Below, piece after piece: positions 1 through 6,684 of a stretch of 10,010 bases of DNA. Positions within the stretch are counted from its first letter, which is position 1, and each line of letters starts with the position of its first letter. The position numbers and the translations under genes are program-made. The stretch lies in assembly GCA_919901895.1 (NCBI GenBank), contig CAKKQI010000259.1, positions 1-10,010 on the forward strand, in the 5' to 3' direction. The notes beneath the pieces are model-generated. The model was not told the origin of the DNA and ran no database searches. It worked only from the letters and a program-made list of their open reading frames with translations. The DNA comes from Candidatus Brocadiaceae bacterium (GTDB lineage Bacteria > Planctomycetota > MHYJ01 > JACQXL01 > CAKKQI01).

Positions 1-281
1 GCGCCTTGCGTAACGAAGGAACTAAAAAATTCGGCGAACTGCAGTTAGAACTGGTAAAAAAATTAGAAGCCAAACAAATTTCCCAGCGGGATGCCCAGTA
101 TGAAGTAGAAAAATTTTGGGTCAGCGCCCTGCGCCGGGCCGTCCGGGACGGCGATATAAAATACGGTTCCTTAATGGCCGGGCAGAGCGTTGGACTGGTG
201 AACGAAATCAAAAGTGTTAAGGAAATTATCAATGAGTTTATCACTGAGGCCGAAGCCGAAGTGGCCCGGTTAAGCCGGTAA
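1..281 (+). CDS. Nitronate monooxygenase / FabK-type FMN oxidoreductase, C-terminal part
   Basis: This is the 3' end of a gene that begins before the window. The frame is open from the first complete codon at position 3, so the TTG at position 6 is probably internal. The visible 90 or so residues match the C-terminus of the 2-nitropropane dioxygenase/nitronate monooxygenase family, FMN TIM-barrel enzymes that include the enoyl-ACP reductase FabK. The key block is a GSLMAGQSVGLV stretch near residues 54-65, followed by a helix of the type NEIKSVKEIINEFI. That glycine-rich block is a family hallmark near the end of the barrel. The FMN site and catalytic histidine lie upstream, so nitroalkane oxidation cannot be told from fatty-acid enoyl reduction. 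The stop TAA is at 279-281; the lipoprotein gene follows 32 bases later on the same strand. Confidence 0.82.
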   Translation, partial: ALRNEGTKKFGELQLELVKKLEAKQISQRDAQYEVEKFWVSALRRAVRDGDIKYGSLMAGQSVGLVNEIKSVKEIINEFITEAEAEVARLSR

Positions 282-290
282 CCGGTTAGC

Positions 291-311
291 AGTCATCAGT
301 AATCAGTAACC
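291..311. repeat. Three tandem imperfect 7-mers (AGTNAYC)
   Basis: AGTCATC, AGTAATC and AGTAACC follow one another directly between the oxidoreductase stop and the lipoprotein start. They occupy the place where a ribosome binding site would be expected, and none is visible. The 8-mer AGTAATCA recurs at 2393-2400, ahead of pnp. It may be a remnant of a dispersed intergenic repeat or simply chance. Confidence 0.35.
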
Positions 312-313
312 TT

Positions 314-808
314 ATGAATTATCATAACTTAGCGGCTGTATTTGTCCCGATCTTCATCGTGATTATCTTATCCGGCTGCGCACTGTTCGGTGGTCAAAAA
401 GACGTTTACACCGATTCCGTTCCTTATGATCAACCCGAAGAAAAAGTTTGGTCGGCCGTGCAGGAAGTCTTACGGGATTATACCATCCTGAAAGAAAACC
501 GCCGGGAGGGATTATTAGAAACAATTTGGTTTGATGAAATAATCGGGGTGGGCCGATACGAAAGTTCCCGTAAAAAGCTTTACCTGGAAGTGGTTAAGCA
601 ATCCGTCTCATCGGCTGATAAATCCGGCCGGCCGGCTGGCGAAAAAAACGATGCTTACGTCGTAAAAATAATGGTTAAAGTCCAGCATAATAAAAATTTG
701 CCCGCCCTGCCGGAACCGGAATCAATGCAATGGAAAGATGCCGGTTTTGATGAAACCATTCCCCAGATAATTCTATGGAAATTAGACCGGCGTTTATTGA
801 AAAAATAG
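314..808 (+). CDS. Small lipoprotein of unknown function
   Basis: A 164-residue protein with a lipoprotein signal peptide. A hydrophobic run at residues 6-19 leads to a lipobox ending L-S-G-C, with the lipidated cysteine at position 22. The mature protein should be anchored to a membrane on its outer face; residue +2 is alanine, which in E. coli would favour export to the outer membrane. I do not recognise the mature domain. It has a helix with a conserved-looking VWSAVQEVL followed by a strand-like GLLETIWF, an order loosely like BamC/NlpB-type lipoproteins, too weak to name it. A polar loop around residues 97-113 is rich in glycine, serine and proline. The ATG at 314 is the only start in frame before the stop at 287 and has no clear Shine-Dalgarno sequence. 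The dipeptidase gene begins 19 bases downstream, suggesting co-transcription. Confidence 0.75.
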   Translation: MNYHNLAAVFVPIFIVIILSGCALFGGQKDVYTDSVPYDQPEEKVWSAVQEVLRDYTILKENRREGLLETIWFDEIIGVGRYESSRKKLYLEVVKQSVSSADKSGRPAGEKNDAYVVKIMVKVQHNKNLPALPEPESMQWKDAGFDETIPQIILWKLDRRLLKK

Positions 809-827
809 CCGCGGGATTATTGAAATA

Positions 828-1922
828 ATGCTTTCTAACGAAATTTTAGCCCTTCATCATCAATCGGTTGTCGTGGACGGTCATGCCGATACTTTCGGTA
901 AGTTGTTAAACACTCCGGTTGATTTTTTTAAACGCACTTTTAAAATACCGGCGAAATTTTTAAAACATCAGCCGCCGCATTCTGAAGGGGCCGGGGCTGA
1001 ACCGCTTCATATTGATTATCCCCGCCTTAAACAGGGCGGCACCGATTTGCAGGTTGTCGCGATTTACACTCCGCCGGTTTATCATTCAGCTAAAGCCACC
1101 ACTTTTGCCTTAAGAGTAATTGCCAAAATCCATCGGACCATTAACGAAAGTCGCGGTAAAATTATTCCCGTTCTTTCCAAGAATGACCTGAAGTTCATTC
1201 CCAATAAAAATTCTTTTGTCCGGGTCGGTACGAATTTTATTCGTGCTTCAAACCCGGTTGGTTTTCTATTAAGCATTGAAGGCGGCGCGCCGCTGGATAA
1301 CCGGCTGGATTTTTTGGAGATATTTTACGCCCTGGGTATCCGCGCTTTAGGATTAACTCATAATCCTCATAACGAATTGGGGGACGGTATCGGCGTCTCC
1401 CGGCCGAAAGGTCTTACCGGATTCGGGAAAGATGTGGTTAAGAAATTAGACCGAATGGGAATGTTAATTGACGTAGCGCATTTAGCCGAACCAGGTTTTC
1501 GTGACGTAGCCAGATTGGCCGGCGGCCCGATTATTTCATCTCATACCGGCGTCCGGGCTTTGCGGAATATTCCGCGCAATCTTAATGACGCTCAAATTAA
1601 AGAAATCGTCCGCCGGCAGGGCGTGATGGGTATTTTTTACCTGCCTCAATATCTGGTAGATTTAAAAAATAAAAAAAGCGGGGCAGTCGGCGTAAAAAAT
1701 GTGGTTGACCATATTCAATACATAGCCGATAAATTCGGAGTTGATTATGTCGGATTAGGGTCCGATTTTGACGGATATTCCGGCGTCACCGAAGGATTAG
1801 AAGATGTTTCAAAACTACCCAATTTAACAATGGAATTAACCCGCCGGGGGTTTACCCGCCCGGAAATCAAAAAAATCCTGGGCGAAAATTTCTTGCGGGT
1901 TTTTCGGACGATATTGCATTAA
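828..1922 (+). CDS. Membrane dipeptidase-type metallopeptidase (peptidase family M19)
   Basis: A 364-residue zinc dipeptidase of the renal dipeptidase/M19 family, an amidohydrolase-fold enzyme that cleaves dipeptides, often with D-residues. The metal ligands appear in order: HAD at H19 and D21, E151 in LLSIEGG, H218 in IDVAH, and H239 in ISSHTG, with the conserved aspartate in GLGSDFDG (D313). LGLTHN at 175-180 is also typical. The C-terminal GENFLRVFR helix is the usual family ending. No signal peptide is visible, so a cytoplasmic location is likely. Residues 25-62, between the HAD motif and the DYPRLKQGG block, look somewhat longer than in many members. It follows the lipoprotein gene by 19 bases and is the last gene before a terminator-like hairpin. 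Its substrate could be peptidoglycan-derived or nutritional peptides; nothing here decides. Confidence 0.92.
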   Translation: MLSNEILALHHQSVVVDGHADTFGKLLNTPVDFFKRTFKIPAKFLKHQPPHSEGAGAEPLHIDYPRLKQGGTDLQVVAIYTPPVYHSAKATTFALRVIAKIHRTINESRGKIIPVLSKNDLKFIPNKNSFVRVGTNFIRASNPVGFLLSIEGGAPLDNRLDFLEIFYALGIRALGLTHNPHNELGDGIGVSRPKGLTGFGKDVVKKLDRMGMLIDVAHLAEPGFRDVARLAGGPIISSHTGVRALRNIPRNLNDAQIKEIVRRQGVMGIFYLPQYLVDLKNKKSGAVGVKNVVDHIQYIADKFGVDYVGLGSDFDGYSGVTEGLEDVSKLPNLTMELTRRGFTRPEIKKILGENFLRVFRTILH

Positions 1923-1933
1923 TTGCAAGTTTT

Positions 1934-1986
1934 ATAAGTTACGACTCCGATAAATCTGGGTCATAACTTATTTGTTCTTTTTGTTT
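1934..1986 (+). terminator. Probable Rho-independent terminator after the dipeptidase gene
   Basis: ATAAGTTA (1934-1941) pairs perfectly with TAACTTAT (1964-1971). Inside it GAC pairs with GTC and a further C-G pair closes a loop of about 10-12 bases. A T-rich tract, TTGTTCTTTTTGTTT, follows at once. The stem is A+T-rich but long. It lies 12 bases after the dipeptidase stop and ends exactly where the rpsO promoter begins. Confidence 0.65.
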
Positions 1987-2012
1987 GACATTTTTATTAA
2001 TATTGTTAAACT
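1985..2012 (+). promoter_or_regulatory. Sigma-70-type promoter for rpsO-pnp
   Basis: A perfect -35 hexamer TTGACA (1985-1990) is followed after 16 bases by TAAACT (2007-2012), four of six matches to TATAAT. The spacer is entirely A+T-rich apart from one G. Transcription would start near 2019, giving a purine-rich leader of about 45 bases. The -35 box overlaps the end of the terminator T-tract, so the two transcription units abut. Confidence 0.6.
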
Positions 2013-2063
2013 ATTAAGCGTTGAAAAAAGAGAGAGAAAATATTTCAGGAAAGGATAGGGAAA

Positions 2064-2333
2064 ATGCCGTTAGTACAGGAACGAAAAAAAGGAATTATTG
2101 AAGACTATCGGGTTCATGAAAAGGACACCGGTTCACCGGAAGTGCAGGTTGCTTTATTAACCGAACGAATCAATCATTTAAGTGCACATCTGAAAACTCA
2201 CCGGAAGGATTTTAATACCCGCCGGGGACTTCTGGTGCTGGTTGGCCACCGTTCCGCCCTCCTTAAATATCTGAAAAAATATGACCGACCCAGATATCAA
2301 AAACTGATTGAGCGGCTCGGTATCAGAAAATAA
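2064..2333 (+). CDS. rpsO: 30S ribosomal protein S15
   Basis: An 89-residue protein, the standard S15 length. It binds the central domain of 16S rRNA and is a primary assembly protein for the 30S platform. Diagnostic features include DTGSPEVQ (21-28), the helix [14 protein letters not shown] leading to the basic [10 protein letters not shown] (46-55), and [24 protein letters not shown] at the end. The ATG at 2064 is supported by a purine-rich leader with AAGGA at 2051-2055, about 8 bases upstream. It stands directly before pnp, the arrangement found in a very wide range of bacteria. In several bacteria S15 represses its own translation by binding its leader; the short leader here shows no structure I can identify as such a site. 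Confidence 0.98.
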   Translation: MPLVQERKKGIIEDYRVHEKDTGSPEVQVALLTERINHLSAHLKTHRKDFNTRRGLLVLVGHRSALLKYLKKYDRPRYQKLIERLGIRK

Positions 2334-2353
2334 TAATTTTTAAAATTATTATT
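2329..2353. promoter_or_regulatory. A/T-only perfect palindrome at the rpsO stop codon
   Basis: Arms AATAATAATTTT and AAAATTATTATT of 12 bases each flank a single T. In RNA they could form an all A-U hairpin overlapping the S15 stop codon, though the central bases would have to open into a loop. The position matches that of the rpsO terminator and RNase III processing region in E. coli, but the sequence is unlike it and no T-run follows. A role in processing or partial termination is inference. Confidence 0.4.
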
Positions 2354-2356
2354 AAC

Positions 2357-2373
2357 AAGCCGTTTCGGTTTTT
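2357..2373 (+). terminator. Possible weak attenuator in the rpsO-pnp gap
   Basis: AAGCCG (2357-2362) can pair with CGGTTT (2366-2371), including one G-U pair, around a TTT loop, with the T-run continuing to 2373. The stem is short and the T-run overlaps its 3' arm, so at best partial termination is expected. It could lower pnp expression relative to rpsO. Confidence 0.25.
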
Positions 2374-2421
2374 GAAATCAAATTTTTTAATTAGTAATCA
2401 ATATCTAAAAAAGGAGTTGAA

Positions 2422-4641
2422 ATGAGTTTACAAAAAGTAGAAACCAAGATTGGTTCTAAGATGTTTTCCATGGAAACAGGCCGGATGGCTAATTTAGCCC
2501 ACGGAGCCGTGCTGGTTTCCTGCGGTGAATCCGTCGTGTTAACCGCCGCGGTAATGGGGCCCAGCCGGGTTAGCGAAAACGGTGGCGATGATTTCTTGCC
2601 GCTGACCGTCGATTATCGCGAAAAAACCTGCGCGGCCGGCAAAATCCCCGGCGGATTTTTCAAGCGAGAAGGCCGCCCCTCCACCAAAGAAATTTTAACC
2701 ATGCGGATGACAGACCGCCCTTTAAGACCGCTTTTTCCCGAAGGGTTTACTAATGAAATCCAGATAATGTCACTGGTTCTCTCTGCAGAAAAAGAAAGCG
2801 ACCCTGATATTTTAGCCATTAACGGCGCTTCAGCCGCCCTGGTTATTTCCGGTATTCCTTTTAACGGGCCCATCGGCGCCGTCCGGGTCGGACGCATCGC
2901 CGAAGAATTTGTGGTTAACCCTTCTCTGCCCGAATTGGAACAGAGTTCCCTGGAACTGATTGTCGCCGGAACAGAAGAATCAATTATTATGGTGGAAGGC
3001 GGCGCCCGGGAAGTCTCCGAAGAAATATTACTGGAAGCCATTTCTTTCGGGCATCAACAGATTAAACAAATTATCCTGATTCAAAAAGAACTTCGCGAAA
3101 AAGTCCAGCCCGTTCCCCGGCCGGTAGAATTGAAAACTTTAGACCGGTCGCTCCTGGAAAAAATCAGACCCCGGGTTTACCGGACATTAAAAGAAAAATT
3201 TTTAATCACGTCAAAACAGGAACGCCGCGAAGCGATCAAGGAAATCCAGAACCAGATTATCGGCCAGTGTTTGGAAGAATCAGCCGGTTGCGATAAAAAT
3301 GCCCGCCCCGATAATATCGGGGACGGTCGTTCGCCCGCCGAAAAACAAACCGAACTGGCCGGGTCCATCAAAAAAGTTTTTAGCCAGTTAGAAAAAGAAG
3401 TGGCGCGCGAATTAATTCTTGAAGGCAAACGGATGGACGGCCGTAAGGCGACCGACATCCGGCCGATTACCTGCGAGGTCGGTATTTTACCGCGCACGCA
3501 CGGTTCGGCCCTGTTTACCCGCGGGGAAACCCAAGCCCTGGTCCTGACCACCCTGGGTACCTCACGCGACGAACAGATTATTGACGGATTGATGGAAGAA
3601 TATTCGAAAAAATTTATCTTACATTATAATTTCCCTCCGTTTAGCGTGGGAGAAACTAAACCGGTCCGCGGTCCGGGCCGGCGGGAAATCGGGCACGGCA
3701 ACCTGGCCGAACGCGCCCTGGAATCAATGCTTCCCAAGGATGACGAGTTCCCTTACACCATCCGCGTGGTTTCGGATATCCTGCAATCAAACGGTTCTTC
3801 TTCGATGGCCACGATCTGCGGCGGGACATTAAGTTTGATGGATGCCGGCGTTCCGATTAAATCGCCGGTGGCCGGTATTGCCATGGGATTAATCAAAAAA
3901 GATAACCAGGTGGCAATTCTATCTGATATCCTGGGTGGTGAAGATAAATACGGCGATATGGATTTTAAAGTAGCCGGTACCGCTAAAGGCATTACCGCTT
4001 TGCAGATGGACATAAAAACCAGCGGGTTGACCATAGAAATTATGCAACAGGCCTTGGCCCAGGCAAAAACCGGCCGGTTGTTTATCCTGGAAAAAATGGC
4101 GCAGGTAATTTCTGCCCCGCGGACGGAAATCGCGCCGCACGCACCCAGGATCGTGAAACTTAAAATTAATCCTGATAAAATTGGTTTGATTATCGGACCC
4201 GGCGGAAAGAATATCAGAAAAATTGAAGCCGAGACCGGCGTTACGATTGAAATAGAAGACGACGGCACGGTAAATCTTTTTGCCACGGACCAGGCCTCTC
4301 TGGAACAGGCTAAATCAATCATTGAAACGCTGACGGCCAGGATAGAAACGGGCAAAGTTTATCAGGGCAAGGTTGTTTCCGTTAAAGATTTCGGCGCCTT
4401 CGTGGAACTGCCTAATAAAGACGAAGGATTGGTTCATATTTCTGAACTGGCGGACGGTTTTGTTAAAAACGTTGAAGATGTGGTCAGTCGCGGCGATCCG
4501 GTAACGGTCCGCGTGCTTTCGGTTGACTCGGACGGTAAAATCCGACTCACTATGAAACAATCCACGATCACAGCAGAAGATCTCCCGAAACTTGATAATG
4601 CAAGGCAAAGCTCAAGTCGTCCCGGTTCAAGATATACTTAA
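2422..4641 (+). CDS. pnp: Polyribonucleotide nucleotidyltransferase (PNPase)
   Basis: A 739-residue 3'-5' phosphorolytic exoribonuclease, which can also add RNA tails, acting as a trimer in the cytoplasm or degradosome. The domain order is complete. The first RNase PH-like core includes GGFFKREGRPSTKE (77-90). A helical linker spans roughly 240-325. The second core carries LPRTHGSALFTRGETQALV (356-374), the phosphate-binding SNGSSSMA (456-463) and the metal-binding acidic motif GDMDFKVAGT (511-520). A KH domain with GLIIGPGGKNIRKI (588-601) and an S1 domain (about 645-712) complete it. The start is fixed by AAGGAG at 2411-2416, five bases before the ATG. It is somewhat longer than the usual 700 or so residues: the linker holds an extra polar stretch near 287-310 encoded in part by a perfect palindrome (3306-3322). 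All catalytic motifs are intact. Confidence 0.98.
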   Translation: MSLQKVETKIGSKMFSMETGRMANLAHGAVLVSCGESVVLTAAVMGPSRVSENGGDDFLPLTVDYREKTCAAGKIPGGFFKREGRPSTKEILTMRMTDRPLRPLFPEGFTNEIQIMSLVLSAEKESDPDILAINGASAALVISGIPFNGPIGAVRVGRIAEEFVVNPSLPELEQSSLELIVAGTEESIIMVEGGAREVSEEILLEAISFGHQQIKQIILIQKELREKVQPVPRPVELKTLDRSLLEKIRPRVYRTLKEKFLITSKQERREAIKEIQNQIIGQCLEESAGCDKNARPDNIGDGRSPAEKQTELAGSIKKVFSQLEKEVARELILEGKRMDGRKATDIRPITCEVGILPRTHGSALFTRGETQALVLTTLGTSRDEQIIDGLMEEYSKKFILHYNFPPFSVGETKPVRGPGRREIGHGNLAERALESMLPKDDEFPYTIRVVSDILQSNGSSSMATICGGTLSLMDAGVPIKSPVAGIAMGLIKKDNQVAILSDILGGEDKYGDMDFKVAGTAKGITALQMDIKTSGLTIEIMQQALAQAKTGRLFILEKMAQVISAPRTEIAPHAPRIVKLKINPDKIGLIIGPGGKNIRKIEAETGVTIEIEDDGTVNLFATDQASLEQAKSIIETLTARIETGKVYQGKVVSVKDFGAFVELPNKDEGLVHISELADGFVKNVEDVVSRGDPVTVRVLSVDSDGKIRLTMKQSTITAEDLPKLDNARQSSSRPGSRYT
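3301..3339. repeat. In-frame palindromic element within pnp, with flanking 7-base direct repeats
   Basis: A perfect palindrome with arms CCCCGATA (3306-3313) and TATCGGGG (3315-3322) around one A is followed by ACGGTCG. GCCCGCC occurs at 3301-3307 and again at 3333-3339, bracketing it like a target-site duplication, although the first copy overlaps the palindrome by two bases. The palindrome encodes PNPase residues 295-301 (RPDNIGD) in a variable linker. It shares its CCCGAT...ATCGGG core and the following ACGG with an element in aroB. Confidence 0.55.
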
Positions 4642-4648
4642 AACCTAT

Positions 4649-4654
4649 TATAAT
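4649..4654 (+). promoter_or_regulatory. Possible -10 box ahead of the sigma-54 activator gene
   Basis: A perfect TATAAT lies in the 39-base gap after pnp. The best -35 at 17-base spacing is TTCAAG (4626-4631), only three of six matches, so this is a weak candidate for an internal promoter. I see no sigma-54-type GG/GC pair here. GGGAGG at 4668-4673, seven bases before the next ATG, is a strong ribosome binding site. Confidence 0.3.
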
Positions 4655-4680
4655 CTTGAAATAATTCGGGAGGTTTTGAT

Positions 4681-6678
4681 ATGCCCCGGCTGGTGATTTC
4701 GCAGGGAATCGGCAAAGGCACGGTTTACGAAATAAATAGTGATGTTACCCTCGGCCGGGCTTCTTCCAACCGGATTCAACTCCTGGGCAAGCAAATCTCG
4801 CGTAACCATGCCCTGATTCTTAAAAAAGACAACCATTTCGTCGTTAAAGATTTAAAAAGTAAAAACGGTGTTTTTGTCAACGGCGAAAAAATTGCCGCTC
4901 CGCCTATCTTAAATAAAAACGATCAGATTGCCATTGGAAGCGTGTTGCTTATTTATGAACCGGATTTTGAAATTATCGGGCATCCTGATTCTAATTTATC
5001 GGGAAAAACCGATAATTCGACCGCCTCGGGGGGATTAATTATCCTGCAGGAAGAAGAATCAACGCCGACTTCGTTGATTTCCACGCCGGTGACTGAAGAT
5101 ACTTCGCTGGTAGAAGAAACAAATTTGATGGAGCCGGGTGGTTTAAAACCATCTAAAATCAGCCAGATTTCCAATTTACAGGAATTAGCCATTGTCGCCC
5201 GCCGTTTGAAATCTCTTTATCAGATTTCCAGCGTCATCAGCTCCACCCTTGACGAAGAAACGATGTTAAAACAATCTATGCCGGTTATCCTTGAGGTATT
5301 TAAATGCGGACGAGGTGCAATTATTTTTTCCGACCCGGCCGGCGCTAATCCCTACCCGGCTTGCAATTTAAACCAAAAGAATGAACCTTTTGATATTACC
5401 ATTAGCCAAACGGTGCTTAACCGGGTTTTAAAAAATCGCCAGGCCGTTATTTCAGCCAATACGGAAATTGACCCGCGATTCCAATTAAGCCGGAGTATCC
5501 GGCTGGACCAGGTTAAGTCAGTACTCTGCGTTCCGTTAATTACCAAAAATAAACTGCTGGGCGCTATTTATCTGGATACCCAGGAAATAACCCGTTCCTT
5601 TGAGCAGGGAGACATTCGTTTGCTGGTTACCATCGGCCAGCAATTAGCTACCGCCGTTGAAAATGCCCGGCTGTACCGTCAGGTGGACGAAGAAGTAAAA
5701 ATATTACGCCATAAAATTAAAAGCGAAGTTAATCTCGTTGGCGAGCACCGGTTGATGATAGAAATACTGGATAAAATCCGAAAAGTTTCCGCTACGGATA
5801 CCACGATTCTTTTAATGGGCGAAACCGGGACCGGTAAAGAATTGATTGCTCATGCGATTCATTATGAAAGTCCCCGCCGGCACAAGTCGTTTGTTGCGGT
5901 CGATTGTTCGGCGATTCCGAGCGGCTTATTAGAAAGCGAACTTTTCGGTCACGAGAAAGGCGCCTTTACCGGTGCGGACCGCACTAAGCCGGGCAAGTTT
6001 GAACTGGCTAACGGCGGAACGCTTTTCCTGGATGAAATCAGCACCATGCCGATGGATACCCAGATTAAACTCCTGCGCGTCCTGGAAGAAAGAAAACTCA
6101 CCCATGTCGGTGGAATAAAAGTAATTAATATTGAGGTGCGCATTATTGCCGCTAGTAACCGGAATTTGGAAGAAGCGATCGCCCAGGGCAATTTCCGGGA
6201 AGACCTTTTTTACCGCCTGGCCGTAGTCCCGTTCATTATTCCTCCGTTACGGGAACGCAAATCGGATATTTCTTTATTAATTAGTTATTTTATAGAAAAA
6301 TTTAACCGGGAAACCGGAAAACACGTTGGGGCCATTTCCCCGGAGGCCTTAAAAATGATGGCCGGTTATCCCTGGCCCGGTAATGTGCGGGAATTACGTA
6401 ATGCCATTGAACGGGCGGTGGTCTTGTGCGAAAAAAATATTATTACCCCGGAAGATTTGCCGCCTGCCATCAGCCAAAAAATCGGGAAAGCCGGGTTGGC
6501 TATTTTAAGTACTAATCTACCGTCCGCTGATTTGGCCACGATTACAAAACAGGTTGAAAAACAGTACATTATTAAGGCCCTGGAAGAAAGCAACGGTAAA
6601 AAAATCAAAGCTGCGGAGATTCTTAAAATCTCCCGTCCGACGCTGGATAAAAAATTAAAAGAATATAATTTGGATTAA
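4681..6678 (+). CDS. Sigma-54-dependent transcriptional activator with FHA and GAF sensor domains
   Basis: A 665-residue bacterial enhancer-binding protein. An FHA domain (about 1-95) carries the phosphothreonine-binding residues: GR at 25-26, SRNH at 40-43, SKNG at 60-63 and N67. A low-complexity linker (100-160) leads to a GAF-type sensor domain (about 165-330) and a short helical coil. The AAA+ core then has Walker A GETGTGKE (380-387), the sigma-54-contacting GAFTGAD (427-433), Walker B GTLFLDE (446-452), FREDLFYRL with arginine-finger positions (505-513), and YPWPGNVREL (563-572). A Fis-type helix-turn-helix (about 622-665) ends the protein. All motifs needed for ATP hydrolysis and sigma-54 remodelling are intact. 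There is no receiver domain, so input should come through a phosphorylated partner protein and a GAF ligand or protein contact. It lies 39 bases after pnp and 6 before the exonuclease gene. Its targets are unknown. Confidence 0.95.
   Translation: MPRLVISQGIGKGTVYEINSDVTLGRASSNRIQLLGKQISRNHALILKKDNHFVVKDLKSKNGVFVNGEKIAAPPILNKNDQIAIGSVLLIYEPDFEIIGHPDSNLSGKTDNSTASGGLIILQEEESTPTSLISTPVTEDTSLVEETNLMEPGGLKPSKISQISNLQELAIVARRLKSLYQISSVISSTLDEETMLKQSMPVILEVFKCGRGAIIFSDPAGANPYPACNLNQKNEPFDITISQTVLNRVLKNRQAVISANTEIDPRFQLSRSIRLDQVKSVLCVPLITKNKLLGAIYLDTQEITRSFEQGDIRLLVTIGQQLATAVENARLYRQVDEEVKILRHKIKSEVNLVGEHRLMIEILDKIRKVSATDTTILLMGETGTGKELIAHAIHYESPRRHKSFVAVDCSAIPSGLLESELFGHEKGAFTGADRTKPGKFELANGGTLFLDEISTMPMDTQIKLLRVLEERKLTHVGGIKVINIEVRIIAASNRNLEEAIAQGNFREDLFYRLAVVPFIIPPLRERKSDISLLISYFIEKFNRETGKHVGAISPEALKMMAGYPWPGNVRELRNAIERAVVLCEKNIITPEDLPPAISQKIGKAGLAILSTNLPSADLATITKQVEKQYIIKALEESNGKKIKAAEILKISRPTLDKKLKEYNLD
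4996..5015. repeat. Perfect 7-bp inverted repeat in the FHA-GAF linker coding region
   Basis: TTATCGG (4996-5002) and CCGATAA (5009-5015) flank GAAAAA. It encodes part of the low-complexity linker after the FHA domain. The half-sites are arranged the opposite way round from the CCCGAT...ATCGGG elements in pnp and aroB, so membership of that family is doubtful. Confidence 0.3.
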
Positions 6679-6684
6679 ATCATT

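Noticed and set aside
345..362. TCCCGATCTTCATCGTGA in the lipoprotein signal peptide, similar to the aroB palindrome.
   Set aside because: It encodes hydrophobic signal-peptide residues, its outer arms do not pair and the ACGG flank is missing, so chance similarity is the simpler reading.
543..559. Short inverted repeat ATCGG...CCGAT in the lipoprotein gene.
   Set aside because: Only 5 bp with reversed half-sites in a frame where the coding explains the bases.
1379..1387. GGGGACGGT in the dipeptidase gene, identical to the 3' flank of the pnp palindrome.
   Set aside because: It encodes a GDG in a conserved family region and no palindrome precedes it.
2613..3041. 142-codon minus-strand open frame opposite pnp.
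   Set aside because: Antisense to the first PNPase core, with serine/proline-rich translation typical of a shadow frame.
3753..4355. 200-codon minus-strand open frame opposite pnp.
   Set aside because: It lies wholly antisense to conserved PNPase domains and its translation has no recognisable domain; it is a shadow of the real gene.
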